A stretch of 64,000 bases of DNA from Scytonema millei VB511283. Its GTDB lineage: Bacteria; Cyanobacteriota; Cyanobacteriia; Cyanobacteriales; Chroococcidiopsidaceae. The position numbers and the translations under genes are program-made. A model generated the notes under the pieces. The model saw only the letters and a list, made by a program, of their open reading frames with translations, had not been told where the DNA came from and did not search any database. The stretch covers positions 310,001 to 374,000 of the forward strand of contig NZ_JTJC03000005.1 of assembly GCF_000817735.3 (NCBI RefSeq), read 5' to 3'. Shown in pieces: positions 44,271 through 55,207 of the stretch (position 1 is the stretch's first letter; each line of letters begins with the position of its first letter).

Positions 44271-44485
44271 AGCTTAAAAGTCAAAGAACTAGTTTTCAGT
44301 CGGTTAAAGTCGGCAAGTTTATCTATTCAAAAGTCGGAAAATTCGGAAAAGTCGGAACTCAAATGTACGACTAAGCGACTAAATACATAACCGCGATCGC
44401 CACGCAGTAGAGGGGAGAAATAAGACTACCAAGGGTAATGCAATACCACACTTTTAGACGCACAAATTTGAATGCATGAATCTAA
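44271..44485. other. Intergenic gap, no feature seen
   Basis: Contains AAGTCGGAAAATTCGGAAAAGTCGG repeats at about 44330-44357 and a HIP1 site. It should hold the divergent promoters of uppS and the acetyltransferase gene, but none can be called. Confidence 0.4.
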
Positions 44486-45094
44486 ATGCAAGAAACATCC
44501 TCAGTAGAAATATCTATTCGTCAGGCTCGTACTAGCGATCGCGATCGAATCATCCAGTTGCATAGTCAGTCAATTCAGCAACTTTGTACGGCTGATTATA
44601 ACCCGGCACAAATTCAAGCTTTGCTAGAAGATAAAAAAGTGTATGGGACAAAATCGTGGGGTGATGTTGTCTTAGTAGCAGAGTATGGCGAAGAGATTGT
44701 AGGGTTTTCGGCTTTGATGCAGGGTACGATAAGTGCAATGTACGTCCATCCAAAATGGACGCGACAAGGTATTGGTAGGCGTTTGTTACAGGCGATTGAA
44801 CGAGAAGCTATATTTCGGCGATGGCAATGGTTATTTGTGAAAGCTTCCGTTACGGCTGTACCTTTTTATCGAGCTTGCGGCTATCAAATTCTACATCCCA
44901 CCCAAATGATGGTTGCTCGTAGAGAGTGGGTTCCTTGTGTTGATATGCAAAAGCAATTAGTGGCAACAATTAGCCAACAGCGATTGCCTTCTCGACAAAC
45001 AGCAATTTGTTGGCAAATTGTACAATTATGTTTAGTTGGTCTAATCGTATTAGTCGCGATCGCAAAGATGATGCAATGGTTATTACCTCGATAG
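44486..45094 (+). CDS. GNAT acetyltransferase with C-terminal membrane helix
   Basis: A 202-residue protein. Residues 8-150 form a GNAT domain with IRQARTSDRDRIIQLHSQSI, ISAMYVHPKWTRQGIGRRLL (acetyl-CoA loop Q/RxxGxG/A) and VPFYRACGYQ. After a short linker, IVQLCLVGLIVLVAIAKMMQ is a single predicted transmembrane helix at about 178-198, which would place the enzyme on the membrane facing the cytoplasm. The substrate is unknown. The GTAGGGGCGCACA palindrome follows the gene. Confidence 0.85.
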   Translation: MQETSSVEISIRQARTSDRDRIIQLHSQSIQQLCTADYNPAQIQALLEDKKVYGTKSWGDVVLVAEYGEEIVGFSALMQGTISAMYVHPKWTRQGIGRRLLQAIEREAIFRRWQWLFVKASVTAVPFYRACGYQILHPTQMMVARREWVPCVDMQKQLVATISQQRLPSRQTAICWQIVQLCLVGLIVLVAIAKMMQWLLPR

Positions 45095-45120
45095 CGATCG
45101 CATTTAATTACAATACATTT

Positions 45121-45148
45121 GTAGGGGCGCACAGCTGTGCGTCCCTAC
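45121..45148. repeat. GTAGGGGCGCACA palindrome
   Basis: GTAGGGGCGCACAG and CTGTGCGTCCCTAC form a strong hairpin followed by TTTT, between convergent genes. It is the same family as the in-frame copy in proC at 14527-14554. It probably works as terminator for the acetyltransferase gene. Confidence 0.8.
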
Positions 45149-45176
45149 TTTTATCTGTTTTCGTTACTATTTCCTT

Positions 45177-45752
45177 TCATCTAGCCAAATTTTCAGGAAA
45201 TGCCTCTTCTATATCCTCTACTGAAGTTGGAAGGCGATCGATAAAAGGTAAACTAGCTCCTTGTAAACCCCGTTTAATGCGTTCTGGAGTTTCAGGAAAA
45301 ATGATAAATAGTGGAAAAATGCTATTAGCTCCTTCACTAAAAATGTGTTGATAAGGAAGAGGCATAATCCACTCGTATTCTTTATCCAATAACACTTGCG
45401 TTTGTCGCCAGCGTCCTAAGAAATCGGAAAAATCTTCATTGGGACGATAAATAAATAGAAAAATTTCTACTCCAGTTTTAATTTTCCACTCTGGATCGCA
45501 CATGAGAAAAGCAAGATCGCAGGGTAACAAAGTCGTTTCTGTAGCTTTGATTGTATTGCGTTCTTTACTGGTTGATGTTGAATGTCGCAGCCGAATTATA
45601 GGTAAAGGAATTGGAATTACACTTTCATGAGGGCGGCGTAAACTTGGAAGCATTTCTAAATAAGGACGATGCTGCTTCAATAAGGCGATCGCTGCTGCGC
45701 GATCGCTATACTCTGCTAAACATTCTTCATAACAAGATTTTTTAATAGTCAT
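45177..45752 (-). CDS. Hypothetical protein
   Basis: The 191-residue protein begins MTIKKSCYEECLAEYSDRAA and has no motif I recognise, signal peptide or membrane helix. It contains ordered-looking segments (GVEIFLFIYRPNEDFSDFLG, YEWIMPLPYQHIFSEG) and a C-terminal FIDRLPTSVEDIEEAFPENL. It precedes pilC on the opposite side of the transcription order (downstream of it on the same strand, 66 bp after pilC), so it could be co-transcribed with the pil genes, but I see no pilus-related feature. Confidence 0.6.
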   Translation of the reverse strand: MTIKKSCYEECLAEYSDRAAAIALLKQHRPYLEMLPSLRRPHESVIPIPLPIIRLRHSTSTSKERNTIKATETTLLPCDLAFLMCDPEWKIKTGVEIFLFIYRPNEDFSDFLGRWRQTQVLLDKEYEWIMPLPYQHIFSEGANSIFPLFIIFPETPERIKRGLQGASLPFIDRLPTSVEDIEEAFPENLAR

Positions 45753-45818
45753 AATTATTTCATTAATAGTTAATAGTTAATGGTTGAACGAGTTAACCAC
45801 TAACTACTAACAATTTAC

Positions 45819-47048
45819 TTAACCCAATTTTTCAAATACCTTGAACATAGGTAGGTACATCGAAAGAAGAATTCCCCCAACCATACCACCTAAAACTACA
45901 ATCATAATTGGCTCAATAATACTAGTGAGAGCTTTAACAGCTTGCTCGACTTCATCTTCATAGAAATCAGCAACTTTCATTAACATACTATCTAATTCAC
46001 CAGTTTCTTCACCAATACTAATCATCTGAATTGCCATGACGGGAAAAACTCGTTCTTTTTGTAGCGCTAAACTAATCATTCCTCCTTGTTGAATCTCTTT
46101 ACGAGCTGCATCTACAGCATTGGCAATAATTTGATTACCAGCTGTGTCGCGAACAATTTCTAGAGCAGTTAAAATCGGCACTCCCGAACGAGTTAAAGCA
46201 CCAAAAGTACGACTAAAAAGAGCTACAGATGATTTTTGAATTAAGTCACCGAATAATGGAACTTTCAGAGAAATTCGGTCAATGGTTTCCCGACCTAATC
46301 GAGTTTTGTAATATTGTCGATAAACAAAACTACCACCAATAAAAACTACTACGGGAATTATTGCACTTGGACTTCTTAGAACTGCACTGATCCACAACAT
46401 GAATTTTGTCAGTTCTGGTAATTCTACTCCTAATTGCTTAAAAATATCAGCAAAAATAGGTATGAGAAATATAGTCATACCAAGAAAAATCAGTACGGCT
46501 ATAATTCCAACTGCAATTGGGTAGGTTAAAGCAGATTTAATCTGATTTTGCAGTCGAGCGCGGTCTTCTAATAACTTAGATAATCGGTTCATGACTTCAT
46601 CAAGAACACCACCAACTTCTCCAGCTTGTACCATACTGACGTACATATAATCGAAACAACCTGGATGTTTCCGCATTGCCTCAGACAAGTTCATCCCCTG
46701 CTGTACATCAGAACTAATGTCTATTAAAGCTCCTTTCAGTTTTGGGTTAGTACATTGTTCTGCCATTACACCCAGGCTTCTTACAATTGCTACACCTGCA
46801 TTAATCAGGGCAGCAAATTGACGAGAAAATACAGCTTTATCTTTAACAGATACCTTTGCTAGAGCTGCCATCAGAGGATCTAAGCTGAGATTACCACTCA
46901 ACTTAAATTCTTCTGCTTGTTTGAGTTCTTGAATAAAAAGACCTTTCGATCGCAAGCTAGAACGTGCTGCTGCTATTGTGTCAGCAACCACTTTTTCTTT
47001 TTTAGCGTTTCCTTTCGCGTCACGAACGCGAGCAACAAATGTAGGCAT
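45819..47048 (-). CDS. pilC: Type IV pilus inner-membrane platform protein PilC
   Basis: A 409-residue protein of the type II secretion F family with two homologous T2SSF domains (about 70-195 and 275-395). FSRQFAALINAGVAIVRSLG and FSRTFGALTRSGVPILTALE are the paired domain starts, and there are hydrophobic helices at about 170-190, 220-245 and 375-400. PilC links the PilB/PilT motors to the growing pilus. It lies downstream of pilT and pilB on the same strand, the usual cyanobacterial pilBTC order. Confidence 0.95.
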   Translation of the reverse strand: MPTFVARVRDAKGNAKKEKVVADTIAAARSSLRSKGLFIQELKQAEEFKLSGNLSLDPLMAALAKVSVKDKAVFSRQFAALINAGVAIVRSLGVMAEQCTNPKLKGALIDISSDVQQGMNLSEAMRKHPGCFDYMYVSMVQAGEVGGVLDEVMNRLSKLLEDRARLQNQIKSALTYPIAVGIIAVLIFLGMTIFLIPIFADIFKQLGVELPELTKFMLWISAVLRSPSAIIPVVVFIGGSFVYRQYYKTRLGRETIDRISLKVPLFGDLIQKSSVALFSRTFGALTRSGVPILTALEIVRDTAGNQIIANAVDAARKEIQQGGMISLALQKERVFPVMAIQMISIGEETGELDSMLMKVADFYEDEVEQAVKALTSIIEPIMIVVLGGMVGGILLSMYLPMFKVFEKLG

Positions 47049-47133
47049 ATTTCAGATCTTTTATGAGATAGAGAATATAGAAGTTGTAGAGACATAATCT
47101 ATGTGCCTCTACAGATGATTTCCTAAGAATTAT

Positions 47134-48258
47134 TTAATGCATAGCAGCACCTGCTCTCATACCAGCTTTTGCGCCACCTCCTGGAGTATTACCAATCAAA
47201 CGCTGTAATTCATCCGGTTTAGATGTTTTAGACATTGCTGCTTCAAACGAAATTAGACCAGTTTTGTACTGATCTGCTAAAACTTTTTCCAAAGTTTGCA
47301 TACTCAAATTTCCTCCAGTTTGAATTGCCGAGTAAATTTGAGCTGTTTTTCCTTCACGAATTAAGTTAGAGATAGCAGGGGTAACAATCATAATTTCCTG
47401 AGCCATAACTCGACCGTATTCGCCTGGTTTAGGGTTCTTTTTAGATACGAGAGTTTGACTGAAGACTGCCACAAGTGAGTTAGATAACTGAACTCGAATT
47501 TGTTGCTGTTGTTCTGGAGGGAATACATCTACCATCCGGTCAACAGTTTGAGCCGCAGAACTCGTGTGTAGCGTACCAAATACTAAGTGTCCTGTTTCTG
47601 CTGCCGAAATCGCTAACTGAATTGTTTCTAAGTCACGCATTTCACCTACCAGAATTACATCTGGATCTTCCCGTAAAGCTGCCCTGAGCGCATTAGCAAA
47701 ACTTTTTGTATCTTCTCCAACTTGACGCTGATGAATCACACTCTTGATTGGTTCGTAGACAAATTCAATCGGATCTTCAACTGTGATAATGTGTTCTGCT
47801 CGCGTTGTATTAATATTATTAATCATGGATGCTAGGGTAGTAGACTTCCCCGACCCAGTTGGTCCTGTTACCAAGACTAATCCTCGTGGTTTTTCTGAAA
47901 TTTCCCGCACAATATTCGGCAAATTTAAAGTTTCCATGCTAGGAATTTTGGATGCTAGCGCTCGCAAACAAGTGGCATACGTACCTCGGTCTTTATATAC
48001 GTTGACACGAAAGCGAGCTAGTCCCTTAATTCCGTAAGAACAGTCTAGTTCCCAGTTTTGTTCTAGAGTTTTACGCTGGGTATTATTTAACATACTAAAA
48101 ATTAGCCTTTGACACTGTTCTGCTGTGAGTGGTTCGTGTTCCGTTGGAGTCAACTTTCCACTGATACGGATGTATGGTGGTAAACCTGCTGAAATGTGTA
48201 AGTCCGAACCACCCGAGTTAATAACTTCTTCCATTAAGTCTTCAATCATTAATTCCAT
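47134..48258 (-). CDS. pilT: Type IV pilus retraction ATPase PilT
   Basis: A 374-residue hexameric ATPase with an N-terminal PAS-like domain (SDLHISAGLPPYIRISG), Walker A GPTGSGKST, the Asp box EDPIEFVYE, Walker B LVGEMRDLETI, the His box HLVFGTLHTSSA, and the retraction motif AISNLIREGK (the PilT AIRNLIRE box with one change). It powers pilus disassembly and thus twitching and DNA uptake. It lies between pilB and pilC. Confidence 0.96.
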   Translation of the reverse strand: MELMIEDLMEEVINSGGSDLHISAGLPPYIRISGKLTPTEHEPLTAEQCQRLIFSMLNNTQRKTLEQNWELDCSYGIKGLARFRVNVYKDRGTYATCLRALASKIPSMETLNLPNIVREISEKPRGLVLVTGPTGSGKSTTLASMINNINTTRAEHIITVEDPIEFVYEPIKSVIHQRQVGEDTKSFANALRAALREDPDVILVGEMRDLETIQLAISAAETGHLVFGTLHTSSAAQTVDRMVDVFPPEQQQQIRVQLSNSLVAVFSQTLVSKKNPKPGEYGRVMAQEIMIVTPAISNLIREGKTAQIYSAIQTGGNLSMQTLEKVLADQYKTGLISFEAAMSKTSKPDELQRLIGNTPGGGAKAGMRAGAAMH

Positions 48259-48363
48259 GAGTTAATCTCCTTGAAAGTTATATTTGTAATTTGTAATTGG
48301 TAATTGTTGGTTGTTCGTTTTGACTTTTGACTTTTAACTTTTGACTTGCCCATCACCGATTGT

Positions 48364-50373
48364 CTAGTCACTAAATCGTGGAGTCATACAATAAGGACAC
48401 TCAAACCACTCTGGTTGTAATTCTGCATGACAAGTTTTGCACTCTAGCGAACTTTTACGTTTTGCTTTCAGTTCCGCTTCCAAACCAGAATCAGTAAAAG
48501 TGACGCGCTCTACTTCTTCCAAAGTCGTGTTACCTTGCATAACTAACTCCAGACTATAAGCTAACAACGTTTTCATGCCCTCTTCTACGGCTGCTTCTTT
48601 AATCCGTTCGCTGGGCGCTCCTTCAGTAATTAAGTTTTGTAGTCGTTCTGTGACGCGCATAACTTCATATACACCACAACGCCCTTTATATCCAACACCA
48701 CCGCATTTAGAGCAAAGTTGATTTTTAGCTTTAGCGTCTTGAATTTCTTCTGGCTCCAAAGATTTAGCTTTGTAAAGCGTTAGTTCGACATCTTTAGAAC
48801 TCGCCAGCCCAAACCGAGCTAACTCATCAGCACTGGGAGTATAAGGAATGCGACAATCAGAGCAGACGCGCCGCATCAAACGTTGAGCCACAACCCCTAG
48901 CAGCGCACCGGACACCATGAATGGTTCTACACCCATTTCGTCTAAACGAGAAATTGCCCCAGCAGCATCATTAGTGTGTAGAGTTGTCAATACCAAGTGT
49001 CCCGTTAGTGCTGCCTCAATAGCGGTTTTTGCCGTTTCCTTGTCCCGTGTTTCACCAACTAGAATTACGTCTGGGTCTTGTCGTAGAAAAGCCCGCAAAA
49101 TCGAAGCAAAATCCATTCCTTTTTCTCGAATCACCTGAACTTGGGTAATTCCTGGTAGAGAATACTCAATTGGGTCTTCAGCCGTGCTGATATTTACCCC
49201 TGGATCGTTGCGTTCTGCCAAAATTGAGTACAGGGTAGTCGATTTACCGCTTCCCGTCGGACCCGTAACCAAAAGCAGTCCAAATGGACGACTTGCCAAG
49301 TCCCTCACAATTTGCAGACTCTCTGTATCGCTAATTAATTTGTCTAACCCAAGTTGGGTTGATGAGTTATCCAAAATTCGCAAAACAACTTTTTCCCCGT
49401 AACGACTGGGTAGGGTGTTGACGCGAAAATCTACTTTTCGTCCTTCAAAGACGCGGCGGATGCGACCATCTTGGGGTGCGCGTCGTTCGGCAATATCTAA
49501 TTCAGCAATAATTTTAAATCGAGCTGTCACCGCAGGAACGATTTGTTTGGGTAGGGGGTCAAAAGCCTGCCGCAATACTCCATCTCTACGAAATCGGACG
49601 CGCAAGTACTCTTCTTGGGGTTCAATGTGAATATCTGAAACTTTTTCTTGTAACGCTTTGATCAGAATTTTATTCACTAGGGCAATTACAGGAGCTGCAT
49701 CTGCATCTTTAAGAGATGCACCTAAATCTGCGTCACCCTCCTCTGGTGCATCCTGTAAATCAAGTCCGTCTAAATCTACGGTGAAATCAACGGCATTAGC
49801 ATTATTTCTCTGAGTATCTGCCTGCTGTTTTTGTTTTTCTACATTTTCATCTAAATATTTAGAAAGAAGTTCTTGGAAGTCTTCTAGTGTAATGACCGTC
49901 CTTTGCAATCCAATATCGCGGGGGCGAAGAATACGGTTTAAATTATCTTGGGCATCCAAATTATCTGGATCGACCATTGCTATCAAAACGGACGGAGGCT
50001 CATCACTTTTTGATATAGGTAGCAGCCGATAGCGACGACAAATATCAATCGGGATTAAAGTATCGATCAACTCACCAACTTGACTAGTGCCAATCTGATT
50101 GATTTCTGGATCGAGAAACTCTACACCGTAGAGAATTTTTAGCTCGAATAGCTGTTGTTTTTTATACTGTCTAATTAAATCTGGTGGTAGTTGTCGTCCA
50201 GTTATAGCTTCTAAAATCTCCGGTAGCGATCGCCCGGTCGAGCGACTTTCGCTCAAAGCCTGCTTCATCTGCTCTTTACTGACATACCCAGTCTCAACTA
50301 CTTTGTTGCCAAAAGGAGACAAGTCATTTTTGACAATTAAGGCACGTCGCTGCATTGAAGAGGAGTAAGACAT
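48364..50373 (-). CDS. pilB: Type IV pilus extension ATPase PilB (GspE family)
   Basis: A 669-residue ATPase. An N-terminal GSPII_E domain (about 30-190) is followed by the core with DIHIEPQEEYLRVRFRRDG, Walker A VTGPTGSGKSTTLYS, EDPIEYSLPGITQVQV, Walker B ILVGETRDKETA and HLVLTTLHTNDAAGA. A tetracysteine zinc element follows (CSDC at about 505 and CSKCGGVGYKGRCGVYE). The extreme C-terminus adds a second zinc ribbon (CKTC and CPYC), a feature of cyanobacterial PilB. It drives pilus assembly. Confidence 0.96.
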   Translation of the reverse strand: MSYSSSMQRRALIVKNDLSPFGNKVVETGYVSKEQMKQALSESRSTGRSLPEILEAITGRQLPPDLIRQYKKQQLFELKILYGVEFLDPEINQIGTSQVGELIDTLIPIDICRRYRLLPISKSDEPPSVLIAMVDPDNLDAQDNLNRILRPRDIGLQRTVITLEDFQELLSKYLDENVEKQKQQADTQRNNANAVDFTVDLDGLDLQDAPEEGDADLGASLKDADAAPVIALVNKILIKALQEKVSDIHIEPQEEYLRVRFRRDGVLRQAFDPLPKQIVPAVTARFKIIAELDIAERRAPQDGRIRRVFEGRKVDFRVNTLPSRYGEKVVLRILDNSSTQLGLDKLISDTESLQIVRDLASRPFGLLLVTGPTGSGKSTTLYSILAERNDPGVNISTAEDPIEYSLPGITQVQVIREKGMDFASILRAFLRQDPDVILVGETRDKETAKTAIEAALTGHLVLTTLHTNDAAGAISRLDEMGVEPFMVSGALLGVVAQRLMRRVCSDCRIPYTPSADELARFGLASSKDVELTLYKAKSLEPEEIQDAKAKNQLCSKCGGVGYKGRCGVYEVMRVTERLQNLITEGAPSERIKEAAVEEGMKTLLAYSLELVMQGNTTLEEVERVTFTDSGLEAELKAKRKSSLECKTCHAELQPEWFECPYCMTPRFSD

Positions 50374-50699
50374 AATCGCTACTAAAATTTTGCATAATCA
50401 AGTATTCCCAAATAGAGTGTTCCCAAATCTCAAGAGAAATATTACAGAGGCGAGAGGCAGTGAAAGAAGTCGTAAGTCGTAAGTCATAAGTCATAAGACA
50501 TTCTCCCTGCTCCCTACTCCCTGCTCCCTTTCTTCGCTGATAACTGACTCCCCGTGCAACTGCGCCTGCAATTATTGCATCCTAGAAGAGATAAGTTTGC
50601 GCACAAGCTCAAGGCTAGTGGCTGGAGTAAACCATATATCTGTATATCTGTAACCTCTTCCACAGCCGCACAGTTGTTAGGATTTAGGATTGGGACATA
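50374..50699. other. 326-bp divergent gap between pilB and grpE
   Basis: Has GTAAGTCGTAAGTCATAAGT at 50471-50498 and CTGCTCCCTACTCCCTGCTC at 50507-50527. The rest should carry the pil and heat-shock operon promoters. I find no CIRCE element (TTAGCACTC-N9-GAGTGCTAA) and no clear RNA. Confidence 0.5.
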
Positions 50700-51464
50700 A
50701 TGATTGACGAAGAAAAGCAGACGGAAAACGCAGCTAACCAAGAACCACAACAGCAAACACAGCAAACGACGAACGAGGTAACAGCCAAAACAATGAACTC
50801 AAATGCATTCGGAGAATTTGAAACACAGGCAAACGCTCCAGAAGTAGATGCTAATGTGGCATCGAACGAGAACTCAGTTGAAGTAGAAAAGCCTGACACC
50901 ACCTCCACCGCGCCTGAAGCCGATAATCGAGCTGCTTTGTTAGAAAAGGAGCGGGAGATCGAGTCACTCAAAGCTAGCTTGGAGGAGCGTACCACTCAAT
51001 ACATGCGCATGGGTGCAGATTTTGAAAATTTTCGCAAACGCACGCTCAAAGACAAAGAAGACTTAGAGCAAAAGATTAAACAGAATACTCTACAAGAAAT
51101 TCTACCTGTGGTAGATAATTTCGAGCGGGCAAGAGCGCAGCTCAAACCGCAAACCGATGCTGAAATGAATCTTCACAAAAGTTATCAGGGAGTATACAAG
51201 CAACTGGTAGATTGTCTCAAGCGGCTGGGTGTTTCGGCAATGCGACCTGAAGGCAAAGAGTTTGACCCGAACCTACATGAAGCGGTCATGAGAGAACCAA
51301 CAAGCGAGTACCCTGAAGGCACGGTGATTGAAGAATTGGTCAGGGGTTACTACTTAGGCGATCGCGTGTTGCGCCATGCTTTGGTAAAAGTAGCTACTGC
51401 CCCAGAAGAAACACCGTCAGAAACAGTAGTAGCAGAACCTCCATCCGAAGTGACAGAAAGTTGA
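50700..51464 (+). CDS. grpE: Nucleotide exchange factor GrpE
   Basis: A 254-residue GrpE. A long acidic, Gln/Thr/Glu-rich N-terminal region (1-80) is followed by a coiled coil ([20 protein letters not shown]), [31 protein letters not shown] and the beta domain [20 protein letters not shown], then [20 protein letters not shown]. It releases ADP from DnaK. It is first in a grpE-dnaK-dnaJ cluster. Confidence 0.96.
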   Translation: MIDEEKQTENAANQEPQQQTQQTTNEVTAKTMNSNAFGEFETQANAPEVDANVASNENSVEVEKPDTTSTAPEADNRAALLEKEREIESLKASLEERTTQYMRMGADFENFRKRTLKDKEDLEQKIKQNTLQEILPVVDNFERARAQLKPQTDAEMNLHKSYQGVYKQLVDCLKRLGVSAMRPEGKEFDPNLHEAVMREPTSEYPEGTVIEELVRGYYLGDRVLRHALVKVATAPEETPSETVVAEPPSEVTES

Positions 51465-51591
51465 GTGAAAAAATATCTTGGGAGTGAATGCATTGAGACA
51501 AATTCTGGGAAATATATCGTAGAGCCAATTTACTGCGCCGATCGCGATCTGGGACGACGCTACATCAATAAACGCCACCTTACTGCTGAAT

Positions 51592-53505
51592 ATGGGAAAA
51601 GTTATTGGGATTGACTTAGGAACAACGAACAGTTGTGTTGCCATTTTAGAGGGCGGTCAACCATTGGTGATCCCCAATTCAGAAGGTGGACGAACAACTC
51701 CCAGCGTGGTTGGCTTTGGTAAAGCCAGCGATCGCTTGATCGGTCAGTTGGCAAAGCGTCAAGCCGTCACGAATGCCGAAAACACTGTTTACAGTATCAA
51801 GCGGTTTATCGGGCGGCGTTGGAACGAAACTCAAGCAGAACGTCAGCGCGTCCCCTACAAATCCGTTAGAGGACGCGATGACACTGTAGATGTCCAAATT
51901 CGCGATCGCACCTACACTCCCCAAGAAATTTCTGCCATGATCCTGCAAAAGCTCAAGCAGGATGCAGAAAATTTTTTGGGAGAAAGCGTAGACCAAGCAG
52001 TAATTACCGTACCAGCCTATTTTACCGATGCCCAGCGGCAGGCAACCAAAGACGCTGGAACGATCGCGGGATTGGAGGTTTTACGTATTATCAACGAACC
52101 GACAGCCGCCGCTTTAGCTTACGGCTTGGATAAGCAAGACCGAGACCAAACAATTCTCGTCTTCGACTTAGGCGGGGGTACTTTTGACGTTTCTATTCTG
52201 CAATTAGGAGATGGGGTATTTGAAGTTAAAGCCACCTCTGGCAACAATCAACTTGGCGGCGACGATTTTGATAACTGTATCGTGCGCTGGATGATTTCGT
52301 GCTTTCTAGACAATGAAGGTGTAGACCTGACTGCCGATCGCATGGCACTCCAGAGGCTACGAGAAGCAGCAGAAAAAGCCAAAATCGAACTGTCTACCCT
52401 TGGCAGCACGACAATTAATTTACCTTTTATCACGGCTGATGCTACCGGACCAAAACACTTAGAACAAGAGCTAAGCCGCGCCAAGTTTGAAGAGTTGGTC
52501 TTGCCTCTGATCCAAGCCACGATCGAACCGATGGTGCAAGCCCTCAAAGACTGCGGTTTACGCCCCCCAGATATCGATAAGATCGTGCTTGTGGGTGGTT
52601 CCACCCGCATTCCTGCCGTACAAAATGCCGTGCAAAACTTTTTTGGTGGCAGAACAGCCGAGCGATCGGTCAATCCCGATGAGGCTGTTGCACTAGGTGC
52701 GGCAATCCAGGGTGGAGTGTTGGGGGGCGAAGTAGAAGATGTCTTGCTACTGGACGTAACTCCGCTTTCTCTTGGAATTGAGACTTTAGGGGAAGTCTTT
52801 ACAAAAATTATCGAACGCAATACAACCATTCCCACCAGTAAAGCGCAAATTTTCTCGACTGCTACCGACGGACAAACCTCTGTAGAAATCAAAGTTCTTC
52901 AGGGAGAAAGAGCTATGGCACGGGACAACAAAACTTTGGGAAGTTTTGTACTGACTGGAATTCCTCCTGCTCCTAGAGGCACGCCCCAAATTGAAGTTGC
53001 CTTTGAGATTGATGTCAACGGGATCTTAAAAGTGGCAGCATCAGATAAAGGCACTGGCAGAGAGCAAATCCTGCGGATTACTAACACAGGTGGCTTGAGC
53101 GCGAGTGAAGTAGAACGGATGCGCCAAGAAGCAGAAATGTTTGCCGAGCAAGATCGAAAACGCTTGGAACTGATCGAACTGAAAAACCAAGCAGAACACT
53201 TGCTACAAAGTTATTTTGTGACGCTAAGAGATAATAAAGAGCTAATTACTGAAGAGTTTAAAGCTCAGGCAGATGAAAAAGTTGCCGCACTCAAAACAGC
53301 CTTTGCTGACCCAGCTTCCACTGTTGAAGCGATCGAGCAAAGGCTGCAAGACTTCCAGCAAAACTTATTTGCTCTTGGAGCCAGCGTTTACGAACAAGCT
53401 CATCGCAGTAGCTCTTTTACTTCATCAGGTATGGACGACACCTTCACTTCTTCCTTTGGCGACGATAGTACGTATGCAGTAGACTACGAAGCAATTGAGG
53501 AGTAG
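51592..53505 (+). CDS. dnaK: Chaperone protein DnaK
   Basis: A 637-residue Hsp70 with [18 protein letters not shown] (phosphate 1), [50 protein letters not shown] (phosphate 2), [13 protein letters not shown] (adenosine) and the linker [14 protein letters not shown]. The substrate-binding domain runs from about 395 to 510, with a helical lid after it. Linkage to grpE and dnaJ is typical of the essential cyanobacterial DnaK2. The C-terminus (VDYEAIEE) is acidic and short. Confidence 0.97.
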   Translation: MGKVIGIDLGTTNSCVAILEGGQPLVIPNSEGGRTTPSVVGFGKASDRLIGQLAKRQAVTNAENTVYSIKRFIGRRWNETQAERQRVPYKSVRGRDDTVDVQIRDRTYTPQEISAMILQKLKQDAENFLGESVDQAVITVPAYFTDAQRQATKDAGTIAGLEVLRIINEPTAAALAYGLDKQDRDQTILVFDLGGGTFDVSILQLGDGVFEVKATSGNNQLGGDDFDNCIVRWMISCFLDNEGVDLTADRMALQRLREAAEKAKIELSTLGSTTINLPFITADATGPKHLEQELSRAKFEELVLPLIQATIEPMVQALKDCGLRPPDIDKIVLVGGSTRIPAVQNAVQNFFGGRTAERSVNPDEAVALGAAIQGGVLGGEVEDVLLLDVTPLSLGIETLGEVFTKIIERNTTIPTSKAQIFSTATDGQTSVEIKVLQGERAMARDNKTLGSFVLTGIPPAPRGTPQIEVAFEIDVNGILKVAASDKGTGREQILRITNTGGLSASEVERMRQEAEMFAEQDRKRLELIELKNQAEHLLQSYFVTLRDNKELITEEFKAQADEKVAALKTAFADPASTVEAIEQRLQDFQQNLFALGASVYEQAHRSSSFTSSGMDDTFTSSFGDDSTYAVDYEAIEE

Positions 53506-53516
53506 TTATTTGTTAT

Positions 53517-53583
53517 TTTTGAGTGGCTAGTGGCTAGTAGCTAGACTCTTTTCTAGTCACCAGCCACTAGCCACTAATAACTG
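53517..53583. repeat. CTAGTGG/CCACTAG repeats between dnaK and dnaJ
   Basis: GTGGCTAGTGGCTAGTAGCT at 53522-53541 and CACCAGCCACTAGCCACTA at 53557-53576 are inverted relative to each other and could form a hairpin in the intercistronic RNA. Confidence 0.65.
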
Positions 53584-53728
53584 AAAAGGATCGGTTTTGC
53601 CACCTTGTTGAAAGTACGGTGATTTGTCTACAGTGATTATGGAACTTTTGTAACTAAGCTGAAACGCGATCGCCGCAGGACAGCGTACAGACTCATCCCT
53701 CTTCTAACCACTAAACCAGCAGCGCTCT

Positions 53729-54858
53729 ATGGCTCGTGACTATTACGAAATTCTGGGTGTTTCCCGCAGTGCGGATAAAGAAGAAATCAAACACGCCTAT
53801 CGTCGCCTCGCTCGGAAATATCACCCCGATGTGAATAAAGAAACTGGAGCTGAGGAGCGGTTCAAAGAAATCAACCGAGCTTACGAAGTGTTATCGGAAC
53901 CGGAAATGCGGGCGCGATACGATCGCTTTGGCGAAGCTGGTGTCGCAGCTGGTGCTGGGGCAGCTGGTTTTCAGGACTTTGGCGATATTGGCGGTTTTGC
54001 TGACATATTTGAAAGCTTCTTTAGCGGTTTTGGTGGTGCGGGCGCTCAAGGTGGGACGCGGCGGCGGAGCGGACCAGTCCGTGGCGACGACCTGCGGCTA
54101 GATTTGAAGTTAGATTTTAGAGAAGCGGTCTTTGGCGGAGAGAAAGAAATTCGCATTTCTCACCTAGAAACTTGTGAAGTTTGTAGCGGTTCTGGTGCAA
54201 AGCCTGGAACGCGACCGCGTACTTGTACGACTTGTAGCGGCTCGGGTCAGGTAAGGCGCGTTACCCGCACTCCCTTTGGTAGTTTTACGCAGGTTTCTAC
54301 TTGTCCCACTTGTAACGGTACGGGACAGATGATTGAAGACAAGTGCGAAGCTTGCGACGGGAAAGGCGCTAGGCAAGTAACGAAGAAGTTAAAAATTACC
54401 ATTCCAGCTGGGGTTGACAACGGTACGCGCTTGCGCATTTCTGGGGAAGGTGATGCAGGCGATCGCAACGGTCCGCCAGGAGATTTATACGTTTACATCT
54501 TTGTCAACGAAGACGCAGAATTTCGCCGCGACGGGATTAACGTTCTATCAGAAATTAAACTCAGCTACTTGCAAGCAATTTTAGGCAGCCGCATAGAAGT
54601 TAATACAGTAGATGGTCCGACTGAATTGATCGTGCCTGCTGGTACTCAACCAAATACTGTGATGACTTTAGAAAATCACGGCGTGCCGCGCTTGGGTAAT
54701 CCCGTCAGCCGAGGCGATCACCTCATCACAATCTCAATCGATATTCCCACCCGCATTACCCCCGAAGAACGAGAATTGCTGGAAAAGTTAGCTAAAATTC
54801 GAGGCGATCGCACTGGAAAAGGTGGTATAGAAGGATTTTTGGGAAATCTGTTCCACAA

Positions 54859-54862
<4 letters not shown>
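53729..54862 (+). CDS. dnaJ: Chaperone protein DnaJ (type I)
   Basis: A 377-residue J protein. The J domain (1-70) carries HPD in [11 protein letters not shown] Gly/Phe-rich linker with [12 protein letters not shown] follows, then four zinc-binding repeats [32 protein letters not shown] (about 143-210) and the C-terminal substrate-binding beta domains. It works with the dnaK and grpE products encoded just upstream. Its stop codon overlaps the start of the tusA-like gene by 4 bp. Confidence 0.97.
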
Positions 54863-55149
<287 letters not shown>

Positions 55150-55207
55150 TTTTCAACGATCTTGGCTATTTGCTAGTTTTCTAAGCTTGAGAGTTTGTTA
55201 GTCATGC

